Part shown: positions 9,101-19,093 of the stretch, piece after piece | How positions within the stretch are numbered: the stretch's first letter is position 1 | Layout: every line of letters begins with the position of its first letter | From: Treponema sp. | Lineage (GTDB): Bacteria > Spirochaetota > Spirochaetia > Treponematales > Treponemataceae | Direction of reading: 5' to 3' | Length of the DNA: 38,165 nucleotides | Assembly (NCBI GenBank): GCA_024693915.1 | Contig: JAILKG010000323.1 | Location: 1 to 38,165 of the forward strand | Made by a program: the position numbers and the translations under genes | The notes under the pieces: model-generated | What the model saw: only the letters and a program-made list of their open reading frames with translations | The model's database searches: none | Told to the model about the DNA's origin: nothing

Positions 9101-10192
9101 ATGGATTTGATTAAGAAACTCGAAGACTGCGCAAAAAGATACGAAGAAGTGCAGCAGTTGATTTTAGACCCAAACCTTGTAAAAGATCAGAAAAAATACA
9201 AGGACACAATGCGGGAACATGGTTATTTAACAGAGCTCTGCGGACTTTACGATGAATACAAGAAAGTCTTAACCGGCATTCAGGAAGCAAAAGAAATGAT
9301 TACTGCCGAAGACGACCCTGAAATGAAGGAAATGGCCAGAGAAGAGCTGAAAGAACTGGAAGAAAAACAGCCAAAACTGGAAGAAGACATAAAATTAAAA
9401 CTGGTTCCACCGGATCCTCTGGACGAAAAGAACATCATTCTTGAACTCCGCTCGGCAGCCGGTGGTGACGAAGCAAGCCTCTTTGTTCGCGACCTGTGGG
9501 AAATGTATTGTCACCTTGCAGACCGCAAGGGTTGGAAAACTGAAACAATGGAAGCTCAGGAAACTGAAGTGGGAGGTTTTAACAAAATCGTAACTTCCAT
9601 CAGCGGAAAATTTGTTTACGGAACACTTCGCTGGGAATCCGGTGTTCACCGTGTTCAGCGAGTTCCTGTTACAGAAAGCCAGGGACGACTTCAGACTTCA
9701 ACTGTAACTGTAGCCGTTCTTCCTGAAGCAGAAGAAACTGAAATTGAAATCAAGGACGGAGACGTTCGCGTTGACGTAATGCGCGCCGGCGGCCCTGGCG
9801 GACAGTGTGTAAACACAACCGACTCAGCCGTTCGACTTACCCATATTCCAACCGGAATCGTAGTTATCCAGCAGGACGAAAAAAGCCAGATTAAGAACAA
9901 GGAAAAGGCCTTCCGAGTACTCCGTGCCCGACTTTTTGACCTGGAAGAAAGCAAAAAACAGGCAGAAAGAGCCGCCGCCAGAAGCAGCATGGTTGGAAGT
10001 GGTGCCCGAAGTGAAAAAATCCGCACCTACAACTACCCTCAGGACCGTGTTACTGACCACCGAATCAACTACAGCCAGCACAACCTGCCGGCCTTTATGA
10101 TGGGTGACATGGACGATATGCTGGATGCCTTGAACGTTTACGCTAAGGAAGAACAGCTTAAAGCAGACATAACTGGTCTTGGGAGTGACTAA
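9101..10192 (+). CDS. prfA: Peptide chain release factor 1
   Basis: MDLIKKLEDCAKRYEEVQQLI...; GGQ motif RAGGPGGQCVNTTDSAVRLTHIPTG; RF-1 recognition motif not examined in detail. Confidence 0.94.
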   Translation: MDLIKKLEDCAKRYEEVQQLILDPNLVKDQKKYKDTMREHGYLTELCGLYDEYKKVLTGIQEAKEMITAEDDPEMKEMAREELKELEEKQPKLEEDIKLKLVPPDPLDEKNIILELRSAAGGDEASLFVRDLWEMYCHLADRKGWKTETMEAQETEVGGFNKIVTSISGKFVYGTLRWESGVHRVQRVPVTESQGRLQTSTVTVAVLPEAEETEIEIKDGDVRVDVMRAGGPGGQCVNTTDSAVRLTHIPTGIVVIQQDEKSQIKNKEKAFRVLRARLFDLEESKKQAERAAARSSMVGSGARSEKIRTYNYPQDRVTDHRINYSQHNLPAFMMGDMDDMLDALNVYAKEEQLKADITGLGSD

Positions 10193-10216
10193 TTTTTCTT
10201 AAAAGCTCCATAAGGC

Positions 10217-10440
10217 GCGCTTGTGTAAGGGTTGGCCGAAAGGCCAAGGATTTTTGGGGCTTAAGCCACAAAAAGACCAAGCGCAAGCGGGCCCTGAAAG
10301 AAGCGTGGGTGGAAATGTCCGCCCCCAGAATAAAAAAATAAAGGAGGGGGAAGTCTCCCCCTTCGCCCGCACTTCGTTGCAGGCTATCCCCCTCGCCTAG
10401 GGGCTACGCAGCAGGTTGCTCCGCCCCTAAAACCCCGGTT
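10217..10440 (+). ncRNA. Structured intergenic region between prfA and prmC (candidate three-way junction plus additional stem-loops)
   Basis: Outer gcgcttg/caagcgc (10217-10223/10278-10284); ttggcc-GAAA-ggccaa (10232-10247); tttttggggc-TTAA-gccacaaaaa (10251-10274); gggtgga-aatg-tccgccc; aggggga-agtc-tccccct; aggggc...gcccct. Confidence 0.45.
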
Positions 10441-10442
10441 TT

Positions 10443-11426
10443 ATGACAATTCAGCAATTTAAAACTTTTGCAATTAAAGAACTTTCTCTTTCAGAAAAAA
10501 ATGCCGGCCAGACTGAATTAACTTTTGCCTTGTCATCAGAAAAAACTACTTTCCATCCATCTCCTAGTCCAGCCCTGGACGCATCGGTTTTTCTTGAACA
10601 CTGCCTCAAAAAGGACAAAACCTGGCTTTTAATGAACAGCCGCACAGAAATCTCCCAAGAGGATGAAGACTGGCTTAAAGAAGCTGTAAAAAAAAGAAAA
10701 AGGGGTCTTCCGGTGGCCTACATCACCGGCCACAAGGAATTTTACGGTTACGATTTTTTTGTAAGCCCGGCAGTTTTAATTCCCAAACCGGATACGGAAA
10801 TTTTAGTTGAAAAAGCGCTGGATGCAATTTTACAGAAAATGGATGCCCGCCCCGGAATTGTTCTTTCAATCTGCGACATGTGCACCGGAAGTGGCTGCAT
10901 AGGCCTCTCGGTTTTAAAACACCTGCTGGAAGAAGAAAAAATCCCTTCAGGAAGCCTTCCAAAACTCACTCTTGCAGATATAAGCAGCGGGGCTTTAGAA
11001 ATGGCCCGGAAAAATGCCCTGCACCTTTTACCGGCGGAAGAGGCTGAAGAAATCCGCTTTATAAAATCCAATCTTTTTTCTGAAATTGAATACACTTTTG
11101 ATTTAATTTTAACAAATCCGCCCTATATTCCTTCTGCCATGACAGACCAGCTCTTAAAAGACGGCCGCAGCGAGCCACGCCTGGCCCTGGATGGTGACGT
11201 TGGTCTTTTTGGCGAAAAAGCCCCTTCCAGTGACGGACTTGAAATCATCCGCCGCCTGCTTCCTGAAAGTTACCAGCATCTTGCCGGAAACGGAGTTTTG
11301 CTTATGGAAACCGGAGAATACAATGCAGAAGAAGCTTCCCGCCTTGCAAAAGAAGCAGGCTTTAGGAATGTAAGAATCCATAAAGATCTGGAAGGTCAGC
11401 TTAGGGTCACGGAAGGAATCAGGTAA
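10443..11426 (+). CDS. prmC: Release factor glutamine methyltransferase
   Basis: 327 aa; CDMCTGSGCIGLS SAM-binding motif, LTNPPYI catalytic motif; follows prfA. Confidence 0.93.
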   Translation: MTIQQFKTFAIKELSLSEKNAGQTELTFALSSEKTTFHPSPSPALDASVFLEHCLKKDKTWLLMNSRTEISQEDEDWLKEAVKKRKRGLPVAYITGHKEFYGYDFFVSPAVLIPKPDTEILVEKALDAILQKMDARPGIVLSICDMCTGSGCIGLSVLKHLLEEEKIPSGSLPKLTLADISSGALEMARKNALHLLPAEEAEEIRFIKSNLFSEIEYTFDLILTNPPYIPSAMTDQLLKDGRSEPRLALDGDVGLFGEKAPSSDGLEIIRRLLPESYQHLAGNGVLLMETGEYNAEEASRLAKEAGFRNVRIHKDLEGQLRVTEGIR

Positions 11427-11488
11427 GAGAAAAAAAACTTAAAAACCAGCTTTTAACTGCCCAGACTCAAAAAAATAAATTCAGGAAA

Positions 11489-12826
11489 TTAAACCGGAAT
11501 AATAATTCCGCCAAAAAAGTCGCCGTTTCCATCAGAATCGTTTAGAACGAAGTCTCTGAATGTGAGGGTAACGTAACGGCCGTCCGCTCTTTTTGCCCTG
11601 TAAACAAGATTGTGAGGAGCAATTTTCCTTGTCAGCAGAACAGCTTCCAGGCCCTCTTTGTAACTTTCAAGGTCATCTGGATGTATTTTTTGCTGCCAGA
11701 GGCGGCCTGCATGATACATGTATTCCGAAGGCATTGCAAAATCGTCCACGAGGGAAAGTGACCACCTGGAATAATCACAAGTCATATCGCATAGAAAAAC
11801 ATAGCCCCCGCCTGCTACTGTGCACATGGCTCCAAAAAGTGAATCAAGCATTCTTTTTCTTTCTGGTAAAATTGGCAGTTCTATTTTGTCTATATCCCTG
11901 ATAAAAGTCCGGTTTTCTATAGCCTTGATTTCTTTTTTATTTTCATACATCAGTATGTCGGCTCTGTTAAAAATATCAGTTACGCAGGAATCTTTTTCAG
12001 GATCGTAAATGGCAAGTCCAGAAGCTATAACCGGGCCAGACGCAGTCCTTTTATTTAAAAGGGACTCTTTTCTCAGGTTTTTCAAAAGAGTTTCTTTGTT
12101 TTCAAAATCCCTTTCGGTAAGTACGATTACAAATTCATCACCGCCAATCCTGAACACAGGACTATGACAGAAAATACTGCAAATCATACGGCTGGCCCGC
12201 TGGATAGATTCGTCTCCAAAACTGTGTCCTCTAGTATCATTCATCATTTTAAGGTCATTTATGTCGCAAAGAATGATTCCAAAGGGATAATCAAGTTCGC
12301 CACTTTTTATTCTTCCGTCTATGGTCTGGGAATATTCTGTAAAGGCATTTTTGTTTCTGATACCGGTGAGTTCATCAAAGCGTGCCATGCGGTTTGCCGC
12401 CTCAAATTTCTTTTTAGTAACTTCCCTTTTCTGAAAATCTTCTTCGATATTTTCCAGGCAGACAATAACATGCTGATTATCCTGACACATAAACTCAGAA
12501 TGCCGCATGTGAATAATATTTTCATTTATAATAATGCGGTAGTTGGTAATACTTGTATCATTATCTCTCAGGCGTTCCTGCATAACATTTTTATCCAGAG
12601 AGTGCCTTACATTTTCAAGATCGTTTGCGTGAATAAACTGGCTGATAATTCTTTTAAAATCTGAAAAATAATCGCTGCCCGAAGCAGGGAGCTTTATATT
12701 GGAAAAAAGCTTCATGGGCAAAAGGTTGCGGTAACTGCCTGTTGTGCAGTCAACATAATAAACACAGTCATAATGGTTTATTAGAGTAGTTGCAACCTGA
12801 CATATTTCTCTATCATGATTTTCCAT
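11489..12826 (-). CDS. Diguanylate cyclase (GGDEF) with N-terminal PAS-like and C-terminal PAS-like regions
   Basis: FRIGGDEFVIVL active-site motif; DELTGIRNKNAF; C-terminal PAS_3-like IHPDDLESYKEGLEAVL...YRAKRADGRYVTLTFRDFV. Start moved to ATG (MENHDRE) since the ORF start at 12838 is TTG. Confidence 0.85.
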   Translation of the reverse strand: MENHDREICQVATTLINHYDCVYYVDCTTGSYRNLLPMKLFSNIKLPASGSDYFSDFKRIISQFIHANDLENVRHSLDKNVMQERLRDNDTSITNYRIIINENIIHMRHSEFMCQDNQHVIVCLENIEEDFQKREVTKKKFEAANRMARFDELTGIRNKNAFTEYSQTIDGRIKSGELDYPFGIILCDINDLKMMNDTRGHSFGDESIQRASRMICSIFCHSPVFRIGGDEFVIVLTERDFENKETLLKNLRKESLLNKRTASGPVIASGLAIYDPEKDSCVTDIFNRADILMYENKKEIKAIENRTFIRDIDKIELPILPERKRMLDSLFGAMCTVAGGGYVFLCDMTCDYSRWSLSLVDDFAMPSEYMYHAGRLWQQKIHPDDLESYKEGLEAVLLTRKIAPHNLVYRAKRADGRYVTLTFRDFVLNDSDGNGDFFGGIIIPV

Positions 12827-12967
12827 ATTTTCTCTCAATTTAATTGTAACACGGAAAATAGGGAATTAAAAACAATTTTTTTTTTTATGGTGTGGGGAGG
12901 CGTACTTGACTGACGCACTTGAGTGGCGCATGCCTGTAATGGGCTGGCCACTGGACAGCCCCAACTT

Positions 12968-13261
12968 TTAAAGTTCTGCCTCTTCTACGCAGAAAAAGGA
13001 AATTCCTTCTTTAGGAAAACGCAAAATTACCTGACGGACTGCCTCTTTAATTTTTATGGCATTTTCCCGGCTTACATAGGCGAACATAAGAAAATTCTGC
13101 TCAGGCCAGGTATTGCTTCCCAGTTTTTTGGAATGCAAGCCCTTTCCCTGAACGGAAGGAAGAAGTGTGTATTCCAGCCCAGGAATCACTTCTTCCAGAA
13201 GCTCAGTTATATCCTCCTCAACCGACTGGTTTGCAATTATTTCTACTCTATATCTATTCAT
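12968..13261 (-). CDS. Small PII-like / PG0541-type RND-transporter-associated protein
   Basis: 97 aa from MNRYRVEIIANQSVEEDITELLEEV...; start overlaps the RND stop codon; last gene of RND operon. Confidence 0.65.
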   Translation of the reverse strand: MNRYRVEIIANQSVEEDITELLEEVIPGLEYTLLPSVQGKGLHSKKLGSNTWPEQNFLMFAYVSRENAIKIKEAVRQVILRFPKEGISFFCVEEAEL

Positions 13262-16200
13262 CTTTCTTCTCCATAGGTGAGTTAGCAGCTTTACTCTCTG
13301 CGCTGGTGTCCTGGTCTGGTGACTTTTCTGACGATCCTGTTTCAGCAGTTTCTTCGTCCTTGCCACCTAAAACCAGCTGAATGCGGCTTTTCTTTGGCTT
13401 ATCCTTCATCACCAGACTGTATAAAACAGGAATTACAAGAAGTGTTACAAATGTAGAAGAGGTAAGGCCTCCTACAACCGCAATACCTATTGGCTGAACC
13501 ATGGCAGACTGACCTTCGCTGGTAAAACACATAGGAAGCATTCCCAGAATTGTGGTCAAAGTGGTCATCAGTACAGGGCGAAGGCGGCTTACTCCCGCTT
13601 CAAGACAGGCATCCATCATCTTTAAGCCCCTGTCCCTCAAGAGGTTTGTGTAGTCAACCAAAATAATACCGTTGTTTACTACAATTCCTACCAGCATGAT
13701 AAGTCCTACCATGCTCATAATTGAAAGGGGCTGTTTTAAGATTTTATAAATAACTGCAACTCCAATTATAAGGAATGGAATTGTTGCAAGATTTATAAAA
13801 GGAGCCTTAAAGGATTCGTATGTTGCCGCCATTACTCCGAATACCAAAAGAATTGCCATTCCGATAATGGCAAGGTAAAGTTTCATCTGTTTTGTGGTGT
13901 CGCCCCAGGAGCCTTCGTAACTTACGCTCACATTGTCAGGAATGATATAAGTTTCAGCAACCTTATCCCGGATTGCCTCTTCTACAAGGTTAGCATTGTC
14001 CTTGGAAAGAATGCTGGCTGTTACATGAACAATACGGCTCTGGTTTTCCCGGCGGATTGAAACCGGGCCCAGCCCCCTTCTAAGGCTGGCAAAATTTGAA
14101 ACCGAAACCTTGCCGTTTTTGCCGGAAACATACATGGACTCAAGATCTATAACGCTGGCCCTGTCTTCCGGCCGGTACATAACTTCCACACTGTACTCTT
14201 TTCCGTCCTTTCTGTAGCTGGTTGCAGTTACACCGTTTATGGCATAGTTTATTTCCCTGGCAACACTTGTTACATCCACTCCAAAACTGTAGGCTCTTTC
14301 CCTGTCGATTACTACTTCAACCTGAGGAAGTCCTCTGTCCGTATCAACAGAAGTATCCCCTACCACAGAAAGCTCTTCCATGGCTTTGGAGAAAACATCG
14401 GCAACTTCCAGAGCCTTGTCCAGGTCATCGGAGCGGATTGCAATATCCAGGTCACTTCCCATCATCTGTCCCCTGGTACCTGCCTGAAAACTCAGCCGTG
14501 CTCCTGCAAAATCAGAAAAATGGCTTCTCAAAAGTTTCTGGATGTCGGCAGCGCTTTCCACCTGCTCAGATTTGGAAGGAAGGCGAATCTGTACGCTGGC
14601 CCTGTAGCTGGAAGAACCGCCCCTGCCACCTCCTCCGATTGTTGTGGTTAAAGTCTTATAGCCCTTCACCTCTTTTTTGATTATATCTTCAAAAGCCAGG
14701 GCAACCACTCTGGTTTCTGAAAGAGGAGTTCCAATAGGCATAGTTATATTCAATGTTACGCTGTCATCATTTCCCATTGGCATCATGTTCATTCCAAGAG
14801 TTGGAATAATGGCAAAGGAAATTACAAGCAGACAGAGGGCTGCTGTAATTGTAATCAGTCTGTTTTTTAAAGCCAGGCTCAAAAGTTTTCTGTAGCCCCT
14901 GGTGATAAAAAGAATTGCCTTTTCAAAAGCGGAATACAGAGCCTTCATCACAGGATTTGTAACAGGTTTTTCGTTTCTGTTTGAAAGAGGAAGGAATTTT
15001 CCGGCAAGAACAGGAACAAGAAAAATTGCAACAAAAAGTGAAGAAATCAGGGCAATTACGATTGTAAAAATAATTCCCTTGAACATCTGCCCCATCATTC
15101 CAAGATCTTTCATATAGAGGAGGAAAGGAAGGAATACACAGATTGTGGTAAGGTTTCCAGAAAGTACGGAAACTATCATTTCCTGACTTCCCAAAGCGGC
15201 GGCAACTCTAGGCTTGGCACCACGACTTCTGTAACTGTAGATGTTGTCGATCATAACGATAGAAGCATCTACAATCATACCTACACCCAGAATAAGCCCC
15301 GTAAGAGTCATCATGTTCAGTGTGATTCCCGCAAAACTCATACAGAGCAGGGTGATTACAAGAGAAAGAGGAATAGAAATTGCTATTATTATAGTAGATT
15401 TTACATTCTGAAGAAAAACAAAGAGAACAATAACCGCAAGCAAAAGTCCCTGCCAGGCAGATGTTACAAGAGTATTTATGGTTTCCCGGATTGAAACAGT
15501 GGTATCAGAAATTATTTCCATGGAAATATCACCTGGAAGAGTTTTCTTTAACTGCTCCATCTTCTGGTAAACATTGTTTGCAACCGTTACGGAATTTGAA
15601 CCAGACTGTTTTGTAACATTTACATAAACGCCGTGTTCACCGTTAATGAATACTTCCCTCTGACTGTCTTCGTAGCCTAGAAATGCTTCTCCAATATCCC
15701 TGAGTTTTACATCGTAGCCCTTTACAGTTGCAATCAGAGTGTTGTTTATGTCGTCAATGCTGGAAAACTCACCGGTGGTGCGGACAACATAGTCCTTCTG
15801 GCCTTCATTTACCTTTCCCCCTCCCAGTTCCAGATTCTGTTTTGCAAGAGCAGAAGAAACCTGAGCAACTGTAAAACCGTAAGCGGCCAGTCTGTTCTGT
15901 TCCAGTTCTACCCGGACACACTTTGTTTTACCACCCATTACGCTGGCTTCTGCAACGCCGTCCGCCTGCTCTAAAATATCCACAATATTGTCTTCTGCAA
16001 TCTGCTTTACGTCATCTACAGAACGGTTTCCCCGGATGGCGATGCGCATTATAGGCATGGAATCCGCATTCATCCTGAAGATGGTTGGGCTTCCCGCATT
16101 GTCAGGCAGGTTTCTGGTTACCCGCCCCAGCTTATCCCTGATATCGTTTACGGCATCTTCAATATTTGTTCCGTAATTGAACTCCATCTGCACCATGGAA

Positions 16201-16463
16201 GAACTTTCGCTGGATGTTGAATAAAGATTTTTAAGACCGTTCACACTCACAAGGGCGCTTTCCAAAACTTTTGTAACAGTTTTTTCCACGGCCTCAGGAC
16301 CGGCGTTCACATAGGTGGTCATTACCATTACATAAGGTGAATCAACTTCCGGAAAAAGACCGATTGCCACATTTTTTAGGGTGAATAATCCCACTGCGCT
16401 TAAAAGTACAAATACGATGAGGACTAAAATTGGGTGTGAAAGGATTTTTCGCGAAAGGCTCAT
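13254..16463 (-). CDS. RND efflux transporter permease (AcrB/HAE1-like)
   Basis: 1069 aa; 12-TM RND architecture, GVGMIVDASIVMIDNIY and VGIVVNNGIILVDYTN motifs. Confidence 0.95.
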   Translation of the reverse strand: MSLSRKILSHPILVLIVFVLLSAVGLFTLKNVAIGLFPEVDSPYVMVMTTYVNAGPEAVEKTVTKVLESALVSVNGLKNLYSTSSESSSMVQMEFNYGTNIEDAVNDIRDKLGRVTRNLPDNAGSPTIFRMNADSMPIMRIAIRGNRSVDDVKQIAEDNIVDILEQADGVAEASVMGGKTKCVRVELEQNRLAAYGFTVAQVSSALAKQNLELGGGKVNEGQKDYVVRTTGEFSSIDDINNTLIATVKGYDVKLRDIGEAFLGYEDSQREVFINGEHGVYVNVTKQSGSNSVTVANNVYQKMEQLKKTLPGDISMEIISDTTVSIRETINTLVTSAWQGLLLAVIVLFVFLQNVKSTIIIAISIPLSLVITLLCMSFAGITLNMMTLTGLILGVGMIVDASIVMIDNIYSYRSRGAKPRVAAALGSQEMIVSVLSGNLTTICVFLPFLLYMKDLGMMGQMFKGIIFTIVIALISSLFVAIFLVPVLAGKFLPLSNRNEKPVTNPVMKALYSAFEKAILFITRGYRKLLSLALKNRLITITAALCLLVISFAIIPTLGMNMMPMGNDDSVTLNITMPIGTPLSETRVVALAFEDIIKKEVKGYKTLTTTIGGGGRGGSSSYRASVQIRLPSKSEQVESAADIQKLLRSHFSDFAGARLSFQAGTRGQMMGSDLDIAIRSDDLDKALEVADVFSKAMEELSVVGDTSVDTDRGLPQVEVVIDRERAYSFGVDVTSVAREINYAINGVTATSYRKDGKEYSVEVMYRPEDRASVIDLESMYVSGKNGKVSVSNFASLRRGLGPVSIRRENQSRIVHVTASILSKDNANLVEEAIRDKVAETYIIPDNVSVSYEGSWGDTTKQMKLYLAIIGMAILLVFGVMAATYESFKAPFINLATIPFLIIGVAVIYKILKQPLSIMSMVGLIMLVGIVVNNGIILVDYTNLLRDRGLKMMDACLEAGVSRLRPVLMTTLTTILGMLPMCFTSEGQSAMVQPIGIAVVGGLTSSTFVTLLVIPVLYSLVMKDKPKKSRIQLVLGGKDEETAETGSSEKSPDQDTSAESKAANSPMEKKDE

Positions 16464-17548
16464 TTTTTGCCCTCCGGAGCTTTTGTTTTGCCGGCGGAAG
16501 TTTCAGCTGGTTTTGCGTCCCCAGCTCCCGCTCCTTCTCCAGAGGCTGGCTTTGAAGAGCTTTCTTTTACAGGATTTTCATTTCCTTCCCCCGCAGAAGT
16601 CTCCTTCTCTACAGGGCGGGGATTTGCAATATCGTTTACGCTGGAACCATCCGCCAGAGAAAGCATTCCTTCAACAACAGCCCTTTCTCCTTCCATAACG
16701 TTGTCCGTAATCTGTACCCGTGAATCAACTGCTTTTCCAAGTTTTACTGTTCTTTTGGAAACAGTGTAATCGTCGTTCACAATAAAAAGATAGCTCTGCT
16801 GGTCATCCTGAACCACAGCATCTTTTGCAACAGTAACATATCCTGAATACTTTGAAGTGTAGAGTTTTACCTTTGCAAACATTCCCGCATTCACCCGGCT
16901 GTCCTTTTTATCAAAATTCAAAATTACTTCTTTGGTGCGGGAATTTTTATCTACAACAGGGCTGACTCTGCTTACACTGGCATTAAATATTACCCCCGGA
17001 TAGGCTTCGAGGGTAATTTCTGCCTTTAGGCCGGTTTTTAATTCTGCAATGTAGCGTTCAGGAACGCTGGCAGAAATCTGAAGGTTTTCAATATCACCAA
17101 TCATAGTAAAGGCGCTTGTTGTACTTACCTTTGCCCCTACTTTTGCAGGAGAACTTACTATACTTCCGCTGATTGGAGCGACAACCGGACTTTTTGCATA
17201 GTTTGAGCCAGGTTCGCTTGGATCTACATAGGCTATCACATCGCCTTTTTCTACATGGCTTCCCAGTGTTACATTTACGCTGCTGATTTTTCCGCTCATG
17301 GAAGGATAAACTTCAATTGCACTCTGACTTTCAACTTCCCCGTTTGTAATCATAAAGTCGTTCAGGGTTTCAAATTGCAAAAGTTCACTGCGAACAGTTA
17401 CCACGCTGTTTCCACCGGCTCCCCGGCCCCGTCCCATTCCGGCTCCCATCTTGTTGTTAGAACCTGTTTTTTTAATAAGAATGCAGGCTGCCACCGTAAG
17501 CAAAACCAGAACTCCCGCAATAATTGCAGTTTTTACACTTTTCTTCAT
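16460..17548 (-). CDS. RND efflux periplasmic adaptor subunit (membrane fusion protein)
   Basis: 362 aa; lipoyl/barrel-sandwich VNVTLGSHVEKGDVIAYVDPSEPGSNYAKSPVVAPISGSIV; 4-nt ATGA overlap with RND gene; low-complexity C-terminal tail. Confidence 0.92.
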   Translation of the reverse strand: MKKSVKTAIIAGVLVLLTVAACILIKKTGSNNKMGAGMGRGRGAGGNSVVTVRSELLQFETLNDFMITNGEVESQSAIEVYPSMSGKISSVNVTLGSHVEKGDVIAYVDPSEPGSNYAKSPVVAPISGSIVSSPAKVGAKVSTTSAFTMIGDIENLQISASVPERYIAELKTGLKAEITLEAYPGVIFNASVSRVSPVVDKNSRTKEVILNFDKKDSRVNAGMFAKVKLYTSKYSGYVTVAKDAVVQDDQQSYLFIVNDDYTVSKRTVKLGKAVDSRVQITDNVMEGERAVVEGMLSLADGSSVNDIANPRPVEKETSAGEGNENPVKESSSKPASGEGAGAGDAKPAETSAGKTKAPEGKK

Positions 17549-17569
17549 ATTGTACCTTCCTCTTTTCTT

Positions 17570-18877
17570 CTATTTTGTAAGACTTCCAAAATCCAGTCCC
17601 AGAAGATTTTCCAGATCCAGAATGGAACCGATTAAAGAATAAGCCTGCTGCTTTACGCTTACCTGGGCACTCAAAACTGAGTCAGAAGCGTTCTGCAGGC
17701 TGAGTAAATCTGTTTTTCCGTAATTGTAGGCCGTTTGTGTCAAAGAATAAGTCTGCTCCGCCAGCTGCACATTGCTTTTTAACGAAGTAACCTGACTTAT
17801 ACTCTGATTTATTTTTCTAAGATAATTTTCCGTCTTAATCTGAACAGAAGTTCTGGCATTTTCCAGGCTTAATTCCGCAGATTCTACAGATTTTTTTGAA
17901 TTCTGAACCTGAGCAGAAGATGACGACCATGGAAGATATCCGTCTAAAGGAATGTTCACTCCTACTCTCAGGGATTTTTTAAGATCACTCCACTCTCTTT
18001 CCGAAGTGGCAAGTCTTGTTGCTGCATCCACCACATGGGTATTGCTTTCTGTAAGGGTAAAAGATGCAGAAATTGAAGGTCCGTAGGCACTGAACCTGGA
18101 TGCCAGAAGATTATTTTTTGCAATTTCCACAGATTTTTCAGCAGACTGAACTTCAGGAGCGGGTTTCTGGCTGACTGGAAGGCTTTCAAAACTTATATTT
18201 TTAAGGGAAAGCACTTCATCCAGATTTCCGGAAAGTTCAATTTCTACAGACTGGTCAATTCCCAGCACCTGCTTAAAGGAAGAAAGATCGTTTCTGTAGG
18301 TAATTTCAGCAGATTCCACAAGAGGCTTTTTCTGCTCATAGCGAACCCGGCTTGTCATAACGTCCAGCTCGCTTATCTTTCCGTTGGAAAATTTTTCCTG
18401 ATTAGTCTGATACTGCTTGTAGCTGGTTTCAAGCCCCCTTTTCTGAAGTTCGATATTTTCTTTTTCGTACAAAAGTCCGTAAAAAGTCTTTCTTACAGAA
18501 AGTTCAACAGAGCGTTTTGCTTCCGCAAAACTCATAAGGCCGCTTTCATAATTTAATCTTGCTGACCTCATTGTAGAAAAAAGGTTTGTAGAAAGATTGA
18601 GAGAGGCAGTTCCTGTTATTGAAAAAGAGTCGCTGTTTTCTTCCAGGGAAGAAGTATATGTTCCCCCAGCCTGAAAAGAAGGACTTATACTGTTCCAGGA
18701 AAATTTATCTGCAATTTTTGCCTTCTGCAATTCTATTGTAGATTTTTTTATGGAAATATTGTTTTCCAGTGCAATTTCCACTGCTTTATCAACCGTAAGA
18801 TTCAGCAATTCTACTTCCTGACAAAAGAAAGCAAAGGATAAATTTAAAAGCAGCAAAAAGAAGATATTTTTTTTCAT
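17570..18877 (-). CDS. TolC-family outer membrane efflux protein
   Basis: 435 aa; signal peptide; LTVDKAVEIALENNISIKKS; duplicated coiled-coil; operon with MFP/RND. Confidence 0.92.
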   Translation of the reverse strand: MKKNIFFLLLLNLSFAFFCQEVELLNLTVDKAVEIALENNISIKKSTIELQKAKIADKFSWNSISPSFQAGGTYTSSLEENSDSFSITGTASLNLSTNLFSTMRSARLNYESGLMSFAEAKRSVELSVRKTFYGLLYEKENIELQKRGLETSYKQYQTNQEKFSNGKISELDVMTSRVRYEQKKPLVESAEITYRNDLSSFKQVLGIDQSVEIELSGNLDEVLSLKNISFESLPVSQKPAPEVQSAEKSVEIAKNNLLASRFSAYGPSISASFTLTESNTHVVDAATRLATSEREWSDLKKSLRVGVNIPLDGYLPWSSSSAQVQNSKKSVESAELSLENARTSVQIKTENYLRKINQSISQVTSLKSNVQLAEQTYSLTQTAYNYGKTDLLSLQNASDSVLSAQVSVKQQAYSLIGSILDLENLLGLDFGSLTK

Positions 18878-19055
18878 TTTTAATTCCTAAGTTCTCCCCT
18901 TCGATTTTCGGCATTTTCTATATATCATTTTATTTATTTCTTCCTCTCCATGCCGGCTAATGTTGGTATTTGAAAATAAAACAAAGAAATGAGGATTTTA
19001 GTAACCAGTCAAAACAAAAAATTATTTTATAATTTTTTTTATTATAAAAATCCTG

Positions 19056-19084
19056 TTGAATTTTATCTGCAATAAATGTATAGT
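19056..19084 (+). promoter_or_regulatory. Sigma-70-type promoter of hprK, near-leaderless
   Basis: TTGAAT-N17-TATAGT, 9 nt before ATG at 19094. Confidence 0.6.
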
Positions 19085-19093
19085 ATACGCAGA

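Noticed and set aside
14222-15117. Plus-strand ORFs of 152, 72 and 71 aa
   Set aside because: Antisense to the RND permease; composition reflects codon-bias shadow.
19076-19093. hprK start at 19076 as given by the ORF track
   Set aside because: This ATG lies upstream of/within the predicted -10 box (19079-19084); the ATG at 19094 fits the promoter and the protein family better.
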